Shown here piece by piece: positions 1 through 8,584 of a stretch of 44,872 nt of DNA (within the stretch, counting starts at the first letter, position 1; each line of letters opens with the position of its first letter). The notes beneath the pieces were generated by a model. It saw only the letters and a program-made list of their open reading frames with translations. It was not told the DNA's origin and made no database searches. The translations under genes were made by a program, and so were the position numbers. This DNA is from an uncultured Eubacteriales bacterium (GTDB taxonomy: Bacteria > Bacillota > Clostridia > Oscillospirales > Oscillospiraceae), in contig CASDSM010000007.1 in the NCBI GenBank assembly GCA_949283375.1, positions 1-44,872 on the forward strand, read 5' to 3'.

Positions 1-2838
1 GATCGTCCAGTTCCCGATCGAGCCGCTGGTGGCGGTGACGGAGCCGGAAAACGAGCCCGTCGCGCCCACCAGATGCGCGCCCGAGATGGTCCCCGTCGCC
101 GTGATGTCCTGCGCGAAGAGGTCGGTGACGTTGATCTTGTCGGCGGTGACGGAGTGGGCGGCGAGCCGGTCTGTGGTGACCGCCCCGGCGGCGAGGTGGT
201 CCGTCTGGATGACTCCCGCCGCGATGGCGTCCGCCGTGACAGAATTTGCGGCCAGATGGTTTGCGGAGACCGCCCCCGCGGCAATTTTGGAGGCGGTCAC
301 CGCCCCCGCGTCGAGCTTGGCGGCGGTGACGGCGCTGGCCGCCAGCTCGTCCGCCGTGATGGCATTGGCCGCAATGGCTCCGCCGCCAAACTCCGCCGCC
401 TGCCAGGCAGTCCCCGTCCAGCGATACATCCGGTGCCCGTTGTCCGTCTCAAACCACAGGTCGCCCTGGCGGTAGCTCCCGCCGCTGGGCGCGCTCACCT
501 GGTAATAAGCGGTCGACTTGCCGTTGGCGGTGGTCAGCGCGGCGGCCGCCTTGTCCCGGCTCACCGCGTCGGTGGCGCAGTAGGCGCTTGTCCAGCTCAC
601 GCTGCCGTCGGTATAGCTCACCCGGTAGCACAGCCAGAGATACTGCCCGTCCGGCACGGACGAGGGCAAGACAGCCGACCAGCCGCTGCCGCCGGGGGCA
701 GAGGGCTGCGCCGTGGCCGAGCTGCCCAGCGCGTAGTAGGCCGTCACAGCCTCCACGCCGGTGCCGGCGGACCCTGTCTCGCCCTGCGGCCCCTGGGGAC
801 CGGTGTCGCCGGTATCCCCCTTGGCGCCCTGCTCGCCCTGGGGACCCTGCGGCCCGGTGTCCCCCGTGTCGCCTTTCGGGCCCTGCGGGCCAGCAGCTCC
901 AGTCTCCCCCTGGGGGCCCTGCGCGCCTGTTGCACCGGTATCGCCCTTGGGCCCCTGTGCGCCCGTCTCGCCCTGCGCGCCGGTGTTGCCGGTGACGCAG
1001 ACGGCAGGGGTGGTGGTCGTCCCACCGTCGCCGGTGGTGACGGTAGAGCGCGTCCAGAGGTAGGTCCCCTCCGTCCAGGCGGGGGCCGTGGACGACCAGC
1101 TGCCGCCGGCGAGCGCGGTGGGCGAGGTCGAGAGGTAGTACTCCGTCGCCACATCGGTCACGGCGGCGGCCTCCAGCGCCTCCACCGAGCCCTGGAGCAG
1201 CCCCGCCTCAGCGAGCGCCTGCTCCACTCCGGCGGTGTTCCCGGCAATCGTCCCGGCCAGGGCGTCGGAGAGCCTGCTCTCGTCGATCGCCCCCGGGGCG
1301 ATCTGCTGGCCGTTGATGGTCCCGACCGTGAGGTTGGCGCAGTTGAGGTTGACCACCTCGATCTCGCCCGCATCGATCGTGCCGCCCTTGATATTGGTCG
1401 CCAGGACGTTCACGCCGGTGAGCCAGTGCGTAAAGGTCCCCTCGGCGGCGGTCATGTTGTCCGCCAGGATGTCCTCCGCCCGCACAAAGGTCGCGTCCAG
1501 CCAGTCCACCGTGATCTTGCCCGCCTCCAGCTCGTCGATGCGCGCCAGGGCGGCGGTCAGGTCCTCGATGTCCGCCTTGGTGGCGATCAGGCTGCTGATG
1601 TTGGCCTGCGCGGCGGTGAGGTCCGTGATTTGAGCGTTGGCCGTGATGAGGGTGACGACTGTCTTGGACAGCTCTGCCTGGATGGCCTGCACCGCCGCGT
1701 TGGACGCCTGATTGGATGCGGAGACAATAGACCCCATCGTCATGGACCGCTGCCCCAGCTCAAACGTGATGTCGGTGGGGTCTGTGATGTTGACGGTCCG
1801 TTTGACCACGCGCAGATAGGCGTCCAGCCCGACGGCGGCATTGACGATGCGGTAATAGTTGTACCGCTCCAGCGCGTCAGCCTCCAGACCGATAAGAGAC
1901 AGGTCGACCGCCGAGAGAGACACTGTCTCCTGGATAGTCTGGTTTGCCAGCCAGTCCTGCGCCCGTTTGAGCAGATTGGCCGGCTCGGTCACGTCTTCCC
2001 AGGTGACAGTCCCCACGACAATGCCGTATGTCCCCTGTGCCGCGGCGTCGTCTACATAGGTTTTGCCGCCGTTGACGCTGGCGATGGTGACCCGCGCCGA
2101 CCCGTCGCCGCCCTCCACGGTCGCGCCCAGAGGAATCAGCCGGGTGATGATGCCGGAGGGGTTGATCTCCCGCGTGATGGAGCGCATGTTTTTCCCCATC
2201 TCGATGGTGGCGCTGCCCGTCTCGCCCAGCTCCGGGACGTAGTCCAGATAGAGCTTGCCGTCCGTGCCGGGGTAGAGGTAGAGCTCCCCGCCAAAGCTGC
2301 CAATCAGCTTTTCCTGGAGGCACTCCCAAGTGCTCTGATAGTTGAGCCCCTTGGTCACGTTGCCCTGAGGGACAGAGACGTTGCCGCGGTAGACGCGTTT
2401 GTACTCCTCTACCTGTGCGTTGTGGTTGTCCAGGACGAGGTCCAAAAACTGCTCCAGACCGGTTCTGGTGCTGTCGCCGGTATAGGTCTGCTCGGCCTTG
2501 TACGGCTGCACGGAGTCACAGAGATAGCCCTTGCGGTCCTCGCAGACGACAGCCTTGTAGATCAGACCGGTATCCTCCATCTGCGGCGTGACGGTCAGCA
2601 CGCGGCCGGTAAACTCCGCCCGGCCGGTCCGGGTATCGACCACCTGGACCCGCGTGGCGCGGACCTCCAGCAGGTCATAGCCCGGATTATTGGGCAGGAT
2701 AGAAAAGGACAGGCTGTCGATCTCCCCCGGCAGCCCCTGTGCGAGCTGGCCCTGGTGGAGGTGCGGCAGACTCCGGTCTCTCGCCGGCTCATGGAGGACC
2801 GTCGCAGTCTCTCCGTTGTAGATGGTCACCCGGTACAC
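1..2838 (-). CDS. Phage tail protein (Tal/minor structural type) with collagen-like repeats, C-terminus outside window
   Basis: An uninterrupted minus-strand frame of 946 codons starts at GTG 2838 (AGGAGG nine bases upstream) and runs off the left edge. The N-terminal part (residues about 1-330) looks like the baseplate hub or endopeptidase-tail region of siphophage minor structural proteins. A predicted coiled coil rich in Ala, Ile, Asp and Thr follows (about 370-440), then a small beta domain, 26 Gly-X-Y triplets (617-694), a second beta domain, and a run of imperfect repeats of the type AGAVTADKLAA (about 820-905) typical of tail fibres. It lies directly after Dit, as expected for the host-contact protein. 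The family call rests on position and architecture. No catalytic residues were identified. Confidence 0.85.
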   Translation of the reverse strand, partial: MYRVTIYNGETATVLHEPARDRSLPHLHQGQLAQGLPGEIDSLSFSILPNNPGYDLLEVRATRVQVVDTRTGRAEFTGRVLTVTPQMEDTGLIYKAVVCEDRKGYLCDSVQPYKAEQTYTGDSTRTGLEQFLDLVLDNHNAQVEEYKRVYRGNVSVPQGNVTKGLNYQSTWECLQEKLIGSFGGELYLYPGTDGKLYLDYVPELGETGSATIEMGKNMRSITREINPSGIITRLIPLGATVEGGDGSARVTIASVNGGKTYVDDAAAQGTYGIVVGTVTWEDVTEPANLLKRAQDWLANQTIQETVSLSAVDLSLIGLEADALERYNYYRIVNAAVGLDAYLRVVKRTVNITDPTDITFELGQRSMTMGSIVSASNQASNAAVQAIQAELSKTVVTLITANAQITDLTAAQANISSLIATKADIEDLTAALARIDELEAGKITVDWLDATFVRAEDILADNMTAAEGTFTHWLTGVNVLATNIKGGTIDAGEIEVVNLNCANLTVGTINGQQIAPGAIDESRLSDALAGTIAGNTAGVEQALAEAGLLQGSVEALEAAAVTDVATEYYLSTSPTALAGGSWSSTAPAWTEGTYLWTRSTVTTGDGGTTTTPAVCVTGNTGAQGETGAQGPKGDTGATGAQGPQGETGAAGPQGPKGDTGDTGPQGPQGEQGAKGDTGDTGPQGPQGETGSAGTGVEAVTAYYALGSSATAQPSAPGGSGWSAVLPSSVPDGQYLWLCYRVSYTDGSVSWTSAYCATDAVSRDKAAAALTTANGKSTAYYQVSAPSGGSYRQGDLWFETDNGHRMYRWTGTAWQAAEFGGGAIAANAITADELAASAVTAAKLDAGAVTASKIAAGAVSANHLAANSVTADAIAAGVIQTDHLAAGAVTTDRLAAHSVTADKINVTDLFAQDITATGTISGAHLVGATGSFSGSVTATSGSIGNWTI
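757..990 (-). repeat. Collagen-like Gly-X-Y repeat region
   Basis: In the minus frame of the tail protein this stretch codes for 26 consecutive Gly-X-Y triplets such as GPQ, GDT, GET and GPK. Such rods trimerise and are common in phage tail fibres; their length often varies through slippage. Confidence 0.9.
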
Positions 2839-2839
2839 G

Positions 2840-3292
2840 TTACAGCACCTCCTCGTCCGTCGTCCGGCGGTACCGGAAGGGCTGACAGACGAAGTTGAGC
2901 GTCAGCTCCCCGCCGCACTCCGGCACGTTTTCGTCCTCCTCAAACGCGGCGGAGGAGAAACTGCCAACAAAATAGTAGTCGGGGTCAATGTCGTCCAGGA
3001 TTTTGGACTGCTCCGCCGTCTCCGCCCACTGATGGACGCTGTTTTTCAGCTCCTCCAGCTCCTCCGGCCCGTCGGCGAGCAAGTCGAATGTGTACTCCAG
3101 CGTCCGGCTGGTATAGCAGGGACCTCCATAGAGGCTGGAAAAATCGTAGTAGCCCGACATGTAGGGGACCGTCGCCGTCACCGTCTGCCGCTCCGGAAAA
3201 CCGATGCTGCGGCCGGAGATGGAGAGGCCGAAATCCCGCCAGGAGTGTTTGCCGTTGATCTCGATCCCCATGGTGAGCAGACTCACAGGCAC
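2840..3292 (-). CDS. Distal tail protein (Dit-like)
   Basis: A 150-residue protein between the tape measure and the large tail protein, the usual place of Dit, the hexameric ring joining tail tube and baseplate. The N-terminal segment ([14 protein letters not shown], then a stretch ending YMSGYYDFS) resembles the Dit-type N-terminal domain of siphovirus tail components. GTG 3292 (weak AGAGGGGG upstream), GTG 3286 and ATG 3271 are all possible starts. The first two overlap the tape-measure gene, which suggests translational coupling. Its own end overlaps the start region of the next gene. Confidence 0.8.
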   Translation of the reverse strand: MPVSLLTMGIEINGKHSWRDFGLSISGRSIGFPERQTVTATVPYMSGYYDFSSLYGGPCYTSRTLEYTFDLLADGPEELEELKNSVHQWAETAEQSKILDDIDPDYYFVGSFSSAAFEEDENVPECGGELTLNFVCQPFRYRRTTDEEVL

Positions 3293-5949
3293 AGCCCCCT
3301 CTCCAGCAGCGCCTGGCGGGTGCCGAGTGCGTCATCGGTGTCGCCCGCCGTCGCGGCGGCGAAGCGCCTGCCGTTGATCTGCAGGACAATGGGCCGCCGG
3401 CTCATCGCGTCGATGGAGGAGGCCAGATGGCGGAGAGAGGCGTCCATCGCCTGCTCCACCGCCTGGGCCACATACTCCTGCAGCACGTCGATGGGAGCCA
3501 CCGCCTCCGGCCCGGCCTCCCCGCCGCCGAGCAGGGTGGAGCCCATGCGGCCGAAGATGGTGGGAGAGTCCAGGATACCGCCCTCGCGGTACCAACGGAT
3601 GGAAAATCTCGGCACCGAGGGCGGAGTGATGCTGAATTTCCCCGTGATAGAGAGATGAGGAAGTTTCAGCTTGGGCAGGGACCAGGAGAAGTTGAACTTG
3701 CTCTTGATGGCGTTGATGGCGCTGGAAACGATGTTTTTCGCCCCGTTGAGGACGCTGGAAATGGTGTTTTTGATGGAGTTGAACTTGGACGAAACTGTGC
3801 TCACGATGCCCCCCACCACGCTGCCGACGGTGCTCCGAATGCCGCTCCAGATGGAGGAAACGGTAGAACGGACCGCGTTAAAGGCGCTGGAGGTGGCGGA
3901 TTTCACCGTGTTCCAGGCGTTGGAGACTGTGGTGCGGATGCCGTTCAGCACGCCGGAGATGGCCGTTCGGATGCCATTCCAGATGGAGGAGACCACAGAA
4001 CGGACCGAGTTGAACGCGCCGGAAGTCACCGATTTCACCGCGTTCCAGGAGGTAGAGATGGCGTTTTGGACAGCGGCCAGAGCCGCCCCGATCGCGCCTT
4101 GGATCGCGCTCCACGCCTCGGTCAGGATGCCTTTGCAGTTCTCCCAGATAAACTGCCAGGGCAGGGTGATGATCTGCACCGCCCCGGAGATCAGCTCCGC
4201 CACAAAGAGCAAGGCCACCTGCACCACGCTCTGGATGGTGGTCCAGGCGGCAGAGGCGGCCTGGGTGATGGCGGTCCAAATGCCGGAGACGGTCTCCCCG
4301 ATCCCCTGAAACACGCCAGCGATGGTGTCCCGCAGCTGTCCCGCCCACTGGCAGACGGTGTCCCAGTTTTGATAGAGCAGGACGCCGGCAGCCACCACCG
4401 CGCCGATGGCGATGGCGATGAGACCAAACGGATTGGCGGCCATCATAGCATTGAGAAACGCCATTGCCCCGCCTGCCGCGGTAATTGCGGTAGTGAGACC
4501 GGTGAGCGCCGCGCCCGCCGTCTGGATGATGCTTGCGATCTGCCAGGCCGCAAATCCGGCTGCAATGCCGGCAATGATGGCGAGGAGGGTCTCTCCGTTG
4601 TCCAGCAAAAAACCAAACGCCGCGTCAATGGCATCGGCGATCCCGGCAGTATCCAAGGCCGCCGTTACGTTGGCAATCGCGGTCAGAAAACCGGCAAATC
4701 CGTTGGTCACGGCGGTGAGCACCGGCTCCGCCTGCTCCCCCAGTTGGGCCAGGGCGGCCTGTTGGTCGGCGGTAGCCTGATTGGCCTCCACCAGGGACTG
4801 GTTGTTGGCCTGCCAGGCCTCCCCGGCGTCAGTAAGGCCCTGCCGGGCCAGCTCATCGAGGACGATCTGCGCCCGCTCGGTGGTGGAGTTGGCCGCCGCG
4901 AGCTTGGCATTAAATTCGTCCTCGCTGGCCCCGGCCCAGTTGAGGACATCGGCAAATGCACCGGTCACAGTGCCGCTCTGGACTGTCTCGTTGATGGCCT
5001 CTGCCAGCCCGTCAATGGGGATAGAGTCCCCGTAGGAGGCCCAGGCCCCGATGGTGCCCAGCAGCATCTGCTGGAGCTCGGACTGGGCCAGCCCCATCGC
5101 CTGCAGGTTGGCGGTGGTGGTGGCGGCAGACTGGTCGTCCGCCAAAACGCCGTAGAGGGTGCGGTAGGTCGACGCCGTATCCGCCGCGCTGTACCCGGCC
5201 CGCTGGCTGGACACCTCCAGGGAGGCCATGATGGTCCGGTACTCCCTGGTAGACTCTGCCGCATCTACCAGGGTATCCCCCAGCGCCTGCAGGCCATCGG
5301 AGATCAGATCTCCCGTGATGACGTCGGAGAGGGAGAGGGCGTCGCTCTCCGCGTCCGCCATGCTGTCGCCGAGATCGGCCATCTCCCCGGCGGCGTTGTT
5401 TGCCGCTGTCTTGGCGGCATTGAGGGAGGTGCGGTTATCCTCCAGCTCAGAGGAGAGCGATTTCAGCTCCCCGGCCAGGTCGTCCGCCTCGCGGGACCCC
5501 TCCCCAAACTCCAGCACCGCGTTGGCATAGGCCGTCTTCAGGTCTTTCAGCTTGCTCTCTTGCCCGGAGATGGTGTCGGAGAGCTTTTCATAGGCCGTCC
5601 GGGTGTCTGCCATCTCAGCCTGAAGCTTGGCCGATTCGACTTCCAGGTAGTTCAGGGTCGTCCGCAGGTTGGTGGCCGTGGCGGAGTTGGCCCCCAGCTG
5701 CTCCTCAGCCAGGCGCAGCTTTTCGGTGAGGGCCGCCTTTTTGTCCGCCAGGGCCTGGGCCTTCTGGGCCAGCAGCTCCTGCTTGCGGGCCAGGCCCTCC
5801 ACGTTGTTACCGTTGGCGGCTAACTGGGCCGCATTCAGTTTCAGCGCGCTTCGCAGCTCAGTCAGTGTACGGCTTGCTTGGCTGATTGCCTGGGTAAACG
5901 GTGCTGCATCCGCCTCAAATTTGATCTTTGCTTCTGTCTTAGACGCCAT
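3283..5949 (-). CDS. Phage tail tape measure protein
   Basis: 888 residues. The N-terminal quarter is a long Ala/Leu/Glu/Lys coiled coil (about 1-200). The middle (about 420-560) is hydrophobic and contains the typical NPFGLIAIAIGAVVAAG membrane segment. The next part is a string of degenerate repeats built on W-x2-V/I-x2-A/T-V-S (residues about 590-770). This layout is that of tape measure proteins, which set tail length and enter the host envelope on DNA ejection. By the usual 0.15 nm per residue the tail would be about 130 nm (inference). ATG 5949 follows GGAGG by seven bases; that Shine-Dalgarno overlaps the stop codon of the frameshifted chaperone. Confidence 0.93.
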   Translation of the reverse strand: MASKTEAKIKFEADAAPFTQAISQASRTLTELRSALKLNAAQLAANGNNVEGLARKQELLAQKAQALADKKAALTEKLRLAEEQLGANSATATNLRTTLNYLEVESAKLQAEMADTRTAYEKLSDTISGQESKLKDLKTAYANAVLEFGEGSREADDLAGELKSLSSELEDNRTSLNAAKTAANNAAGEMADLGDSMADAESDALSLSDVITGDLISDGLQALGDTLVDAAESTREYRTIMASLEVSSQRAGYSAADTASTYRTLYGVLADDQSAATTTANLQAMGLAQSELQQMLLGTIGAWASYGDSIPIDGLAEAINETVQSGTVTGAFADVLNWAGASEDEFNAKLAAANSTTERAQIVLDELARQGLTDAGEAWQANNQSLVEANQATADQQAALAQLGEQAEPVLTAVTNGFAGFLTAIANVTAALDTAGIADAIDAAFGFLLDNGETLLAIIAGIAAGFAAWQIASIIQTAGAALTGLTTAITAAGGAMAFLNAMMAANPFGLIAIAIGAVVAAGVLLYQNWDTVCQWAGQLRDTIAGVFQGIGETVSGIWTAITQAASAAWTTIQSVVQVALLFVAELISGAVQIITLPWQFIWENCKGILTEAWSAIQGAIGAALAAVQNAISTSWNAVKSVTSGAFNSVRSVVSSIWNGIRTAISGVLNGIRTTVSNAWNTVKSATSSAFNAVRSTVSSIWSGIRSTVGSVVGGIVSTVSSKFNSIKNTISSVLNGAKNIVSSAINAIKSKFNFSWSLPKLKLPHLSITGKFSITPPSVPRFSIRWYREGGILDSPTIFGRMGSTLLGGGEAGPEAVAPIDVLQEYVAQAVEQAMDASLRHLASSIDAMSRRPIVLQINGRRFAAATAGDTDDALGTRQALLERGLCL

Positions 5950-5953
5950 GCCG

Positions 5954-6537
5954 TCACCTCCGTTCTCTCATGACGCGCTCCTGCTCCGCCGCCAGATAGC
6001 CGTCATAGGCCAGTTTGTTTCCGGCGATAGAGAGGACTTCCCCCACCTCCATCGTCCAAAATGCGGCCTCTGGCAGGCCCACAATGAGGACGTAGAAGGT
6101 ATAATAATCCTCTACGTCCTCCAGGACCAGCTTGGGGGGCCTTACGCCCCGCTTTGGACCGCTCCCGCCCCGGCGGCGGCAGGCCCGGCGGAAGCGGTCC
6201 GCTTTTTTGGGGAGATCAGCTCCCCGGCCAGGGTGGAGATCTCCACAATATCCTCGGGGAGGAGGGAGAGGAACTCCTCATAGTCCATCCGCTCCGTCTC
6301 TGTCCCCAGACAGTGGCAGCAGTGGGCGGCATAGAGCACGTCCACGCTGTCAAAGAGCACGTCGCCGCTCTCCCCTCTCCTGCCGTCCCGGCTGATGACC
6401 CGGAAGAGGCGGTCATAGACGGCCTTGTCGCTCTGCCGGAGCTGGTAGAGCCGCTGGAAATTGAGGGTCAGGCCGATGGTCTGGCCGTCAGCCAGCTCCA
6501 GCGTCCGGGCGGCGGGCCGCAGCTTGGAGAGCTCCAT
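5954..6537 (-). CDS. Tail assembly chaperone, long form (GT-type fusion made by -1 frameshift)
   Basis: Ribosomes that slip one base back at A AAA AAG (6208-6202) leave the upstream frame after codon 112. They then read 82 more codons (from 6202, next codon GCG) to TGA 5956-5954, giving 194 residues. The second part contains LEDVEDYYTFYVLIVGLPE and LAYDGYLAAEQERV, a protein-like sequence with no start codon or Shine-Dalgarno of its own. The position between major tail protein and tape measure, and the architecture of a short and a long product, match the lambda G/GT pair, which coats the tape measure during tail assembly. The fusion is inferred from sequence. Confidence 0.85.
6142..6537 (-). 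CDS. Tail assembly chaperone, short form (G-type)
   Basis: The unshifted product is 131 residues, starting at ATG 6537 with AGGAGG nine bases upstream and ending at TAA 6144-6142. It begins two bases after the stop of the major tail gene. The N-terminal 110 residues form a compact mixed alpha/beta sequence (LTLNFQRLYQLRQSDKAVYD). The last 20 residues after the slippery site are a low-complexity Ala/Gly tail, as expected where selection mainly keeps the frameshift signal. Confidence 0.87.
   Translation of the reverse strand: MELSKLRPAARTLELADGQTIGLTLNFQRLYQLRQSDKAVYDRLFRVISRDGRRGESGDVLFDSVDVLYAAHCCHCLGTETERMDYEEFLSLLPEDIVEISTLAGELISPKKRTASAGPAAAGAGAVQSGA
6156..6208 (-). promoter_or_regulatory. 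-1 programmed frameshift signal: slippery heptamer plus hairpin
   Basis: The minus strand reads CCA AAA AAG in frame, so the heptamer is A AAA AAG (6208-6202), the classic bacterial -1 slip site. One base further on, a 14-bp stem with a single G.U pair is formed by 6200-6187 and 6169-6156 around a 17-nt loop. The stem is GC-rich and would stall ribosomes. The downstream frame is open up to TGA 5954. Confidence 0.88.
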
Positions 6538-6538
6538 C

Positions 6539-7105
6539 TCAGCCAGCCTCCTTCGCGATCAGCTCGGGCGTCCAGGTAGCCATCCAGGCCGTGGCGATCT
6601 GGGCGGAGACATCGTCTTTCAGTGCCTGGTAGCAGATTTCCTCGTTGTCATCCGCCGTGATATCAAACTCCAGTTCCACCATCGCGACCTCGGTGTCGTC
6701 GTCGTTGATGGCGGTCTTCTTGGTGGTAGGGGTGGCGCAGGGGTAGGCCCGGTACTGGACGTTGTCGTCCTCGTCAAACACCTCGGCGGTGACCAGACAC
6801 TCCTTGTGCATGGTCTCCGCCCCGTAGGCGTAGACCCCGGTGGCGTACTTGCCCGTGTCCATGCCAAAGACGGCCAGATAGAGCTGGTAGGGCATATGGG
6901 CGGTGATCTTCAGGGTGCCGGAGCTGCCCTTGGTGCGGCTCTTTTTCACCCGGCCCCGGCATTTTTTCGTGATGGTCCGGGTCTCCATCTCCTCCTCCAG
7001 GGAGCCCACGCACTCCATGACGGTGGTGGACTCCGCCCCGGCGGGCTTGATGCCCAGCCGGTTGAGGAAAAATTCGGAAAATACGGTCTCAGCGGTGGTC
7101 GGCAT
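6539..7105 (-). CDS. Phage major tail tube protein
   Basis: 188 residues, ATG 7105 with AGGAGG seven bases upstream. The sequence has the features of Gram-positive siphovirus major tail proteins: an N-terminal segment ending in a VGSLEEEMETRTITKK stretch, a central beta-rich part with VYAYGAET, and a C-terminal DDTEVAMVELEFDI strand followed by WTPELI. It forms the tail tube around the tape measure. It lies directly before the frameshifted chaperone pair, the canonical order. Confidence 0.87.
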   Translation of the reverse strand: MPTTAETVFSEFFLNRLGIKPAGAESTTVMECVGSLEEEMETRTITKKCRGRVKKSRTKGSSGTLKITAHMPYQLYLAVFGMDTGKYATGVYAYGAETMHKECLVTAEVFDEDDNVQYRAYPCATPTTKKTAINDDDTEVAMVELEFDITADDNEEICYQALKDDVSAQIATAWMATWTPELIAKEAG

Positions 7106-7107
7106 AG

Positions 7108-7536
7108 TTATCCCTCCTCAAATTTGGAAATCAGGCGGCTGCAAATGCCCTCGATGAGCTGCGGGGCGGCCGCCTCGGCCCCGTGCAGCATAAAGCGTTG
7201 GTTGCCCCGGTGGCGCTGGGTGTTGCCGCCGTCGTCGGGGAAATACAGGTAGTGATAGGCGGGGGTGGTGCGGACGGTCACGGCGCAGAGGGCGGGAGTA
7301 GCCTGAAAGACCCGCTCATACCCGGCGGCACTGGCTGCGGCCCGTTTTCCTGCCCACCGCCGCCCGGAGGCGGGCAGCAGGCGGGTGATGGCCGGGCCAA
7401 TGGCGTCCAGTCCCTCCTCCGACAGCTGAGCGGTGATGACAGCAGCCGCCTCACTGCCGTAGCGGTCCATGAACTCAGCCAGACGGTCCACCCCGGAGAG
7501 GTCGACGGAAAAGACCTTGCTCTGCCTGCCGCTCAT
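7108..7536 (-). CDS. HK97 gp10-like head-tail or tail completion protein
   Basis: 142 residues from ATG 7536, which overlaps the previous stop as ATGA; an upstream start at 7563 is less likely. The N-terminal DLSGVDRLAEFMDRYGSEAA helix, the LLPASGRR segment and the C-terminal basic patch with RHRGNQRFMLHG fit the HK97 gp10 family. These proteins sit at the head-tail interface. Assignment is by position and weak sequence features. Confidence 0.72.
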   Translation of the reverse strand: MSGRQSKVFSVDLSGVDRLAEFMDRYGSEAAAVITAQLSEEGLDAIGPAITRLLPASGRRWAGKRAAASAAGYERVFQATPALCAVTVRTTPAYHYLYFPDDGGNTQRHRGNQRFMLHGAEAAAPQLIEGICSRLISKFEEG

Positions 7537-7895
7537 CCTGCACCCCGCTTTCTGGGGGCGCACATGGAGAAGGTGGCCACCTCCAGCTGGGCCTTGGTGC
7601 CCGGCTTGGAGACGGCGGTGTAGCGGATGTCCCCCGCCACCGGCTTGAGGCCGGGGAGGGCGGTGAGGGCGTCCAGCACCCGCAGGGCCTCATCCTCCGG
7701 GACGTAGTCCGCCCGGACCAGGTTGATCTCATAGCAGTCGGTCACGTCCCCCCGGGGGGCTCTGGGCTGTACCACCGTCCGGGTGCGCCGGAATACGATG
7801 TAGTCCCAGACCTCCGTCCCCTCCAGGGCGCGGTCGGTGCCGTAGCAGACGTGGGGCTCAATCGCCTCCAGCGCCGCTTTGATCTGATCCAGCAA
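7533..7895 (-). CDS. Tail terminator-like protein
   Basis: 120 residues starting at TTG 7895 with GGAGG nine bases upstream; the start overlaps the head-closure gene by 38 bases. The pattern (helix LDQIKAALEAI, strand EVWDYIVFRR, CYEINLVRADYVPEDEALRVLDALTALPG, late beta strand EVATFSM) resembles tail terminators or minor tail proteins that cap the tail tube and join it to the head. The order relative to the gp10-like gene is swapped compared with many siphophages, so the two roles could be exchanged. Confidence 0.62.
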   Translation of the reverse strand: MLDQIKAALEAIEPHVCYGTDRALEGTEVWDYIVFRRTRTVVQPRAPRGDVTDCYEINLVRADYVPEDEALRVLDALTALPGLKPVAGDIRYTAVSKPGTKAQLEVATFSMCAPRKRGAG

Positions 7896-8235
7896 AGCGC
7901 TTCACCTCCGTCAGATAGAAATAGAGCTCGGTGTCCGTGATGTCCAGGTCGCTGATGTGATAGAGCGTGTCCCCGATCACGGCGGAGCATTGGGTGTCGA
8001 TGGCGATGCCGTGGGGCCGCCGGGTGGAGACCTTCCGATCCAGCCGGAAGTCCATCCGCTGGGCGTACTCCGCGTCCTGCACCCGGCGGCTCCGCTCGCC
8101 GTAGGCCAGGGTGCAGAGCACCTCCAGGTCCTCCATCCCCTCCGGCGTCCGCCGGGCGGAGAAGGAGGAACGGCGGTCCCGCTCCCGGCAGACCTGGAGC
8201 AGGCCGTGGTTATAGGACGGTACCGGCGCTTTCAT
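7858..8235 (-). CDS. Phage head closure protein (head-tail adaptor)
   Basis: 125 residues, ATG 8235 with GGAGG upstream, overlapping the end of the connector gene by 26 bases. The size, the beta-rich profile and the C-terminal GDTLYHISDLDITDTELYFY stretch are typical of SPP1 gp16-like head closure proteins, which plug the connector after DNA packaging. Confidence 0.68.
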   Translation of the reverse strand: MKAPVPSYNHGLLQVCRERDRRSSFSARRTPEGMEDLEVLCTLAYGERSRRVQDAEYAQRMDFRLDRKVSTRRPHGIAIDTQCSAVIGDTLYHISDLDITDTELYFYLTEVKRFAGSDQSGAGGD

Positions 8236-8581
8236 CTGCCGTTGCCTCCTCCCACTGAGCCCTTGCCACCGCCCGGGCCTGGCGGCAGGCGGCGATCTCC
8301 TCCTGGTAGTTGGCCCAAAAGAGGTGCCCCTGATGCTCCCAGAGATAGGAGATATAGATCACCAGCAGAGACCGCTCCCGGGAGGGCCGGTCCAGGTTGA
8401 AGATACTGAGATCGTACTCCATCCACTCCCCGGCGGCGCAGTCGTAGCCCAGGCCCACCATATCGGCCAGAGGCGGCAGGGCGTCCTGGAGGGTGTCCTC
8501 CATCCGCCCGTCCGTCTCCGGGTCGGACCAAGTGATATTCAGCCGGCGCTTGGCCAGCTGACAGAGGGCCGCGCGGTCCAT
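8210..8581 (-). CDS. Phage head-tail connector protein (gp6-like)
   Basis: 123 residues. An N-terminal helical segment (LCQLAKRRLNITW, then MEDTLQDALPPLADMVG) and the ERSLLVIYISYLW helix match small helical connectors of the HK97 gp6/SPP1 gp15 type, which form the ring below the portal. It starts at ATG 8581 four bases after the capsid stop with no separate Shine-Dalgarno, so it is probably coupled to the capsid gene. Confidence 0.75.
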   Translation of the reverse strand: MDRAALCQLAKRRLNITWSDPETDGRMEDTLQDALPPLADMVGLGYDCAAGEWMEYDLSIFNLDRPSRERSLLVIYISYLWEHQGHLFWANYQEEIAACRQARAVARAQWEEATADESAGTVL

Positions 8582-8584
8582 AGG

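Noticed and set aside
73-2898. 941-codon open frame on the plus strand
   Set aside because: Antisense shadow of the GC-rich tail gene; its sequence is Gly/Arg/Val-rich and unlike any protein, while the minus frame has collagen repeats and a good ribosome site.
3427-5823. 798-codon plus-strand frame
   Set aside because: Antisense shadow of the tape measure gene; its repeats are the complement of the tape measure repeats.
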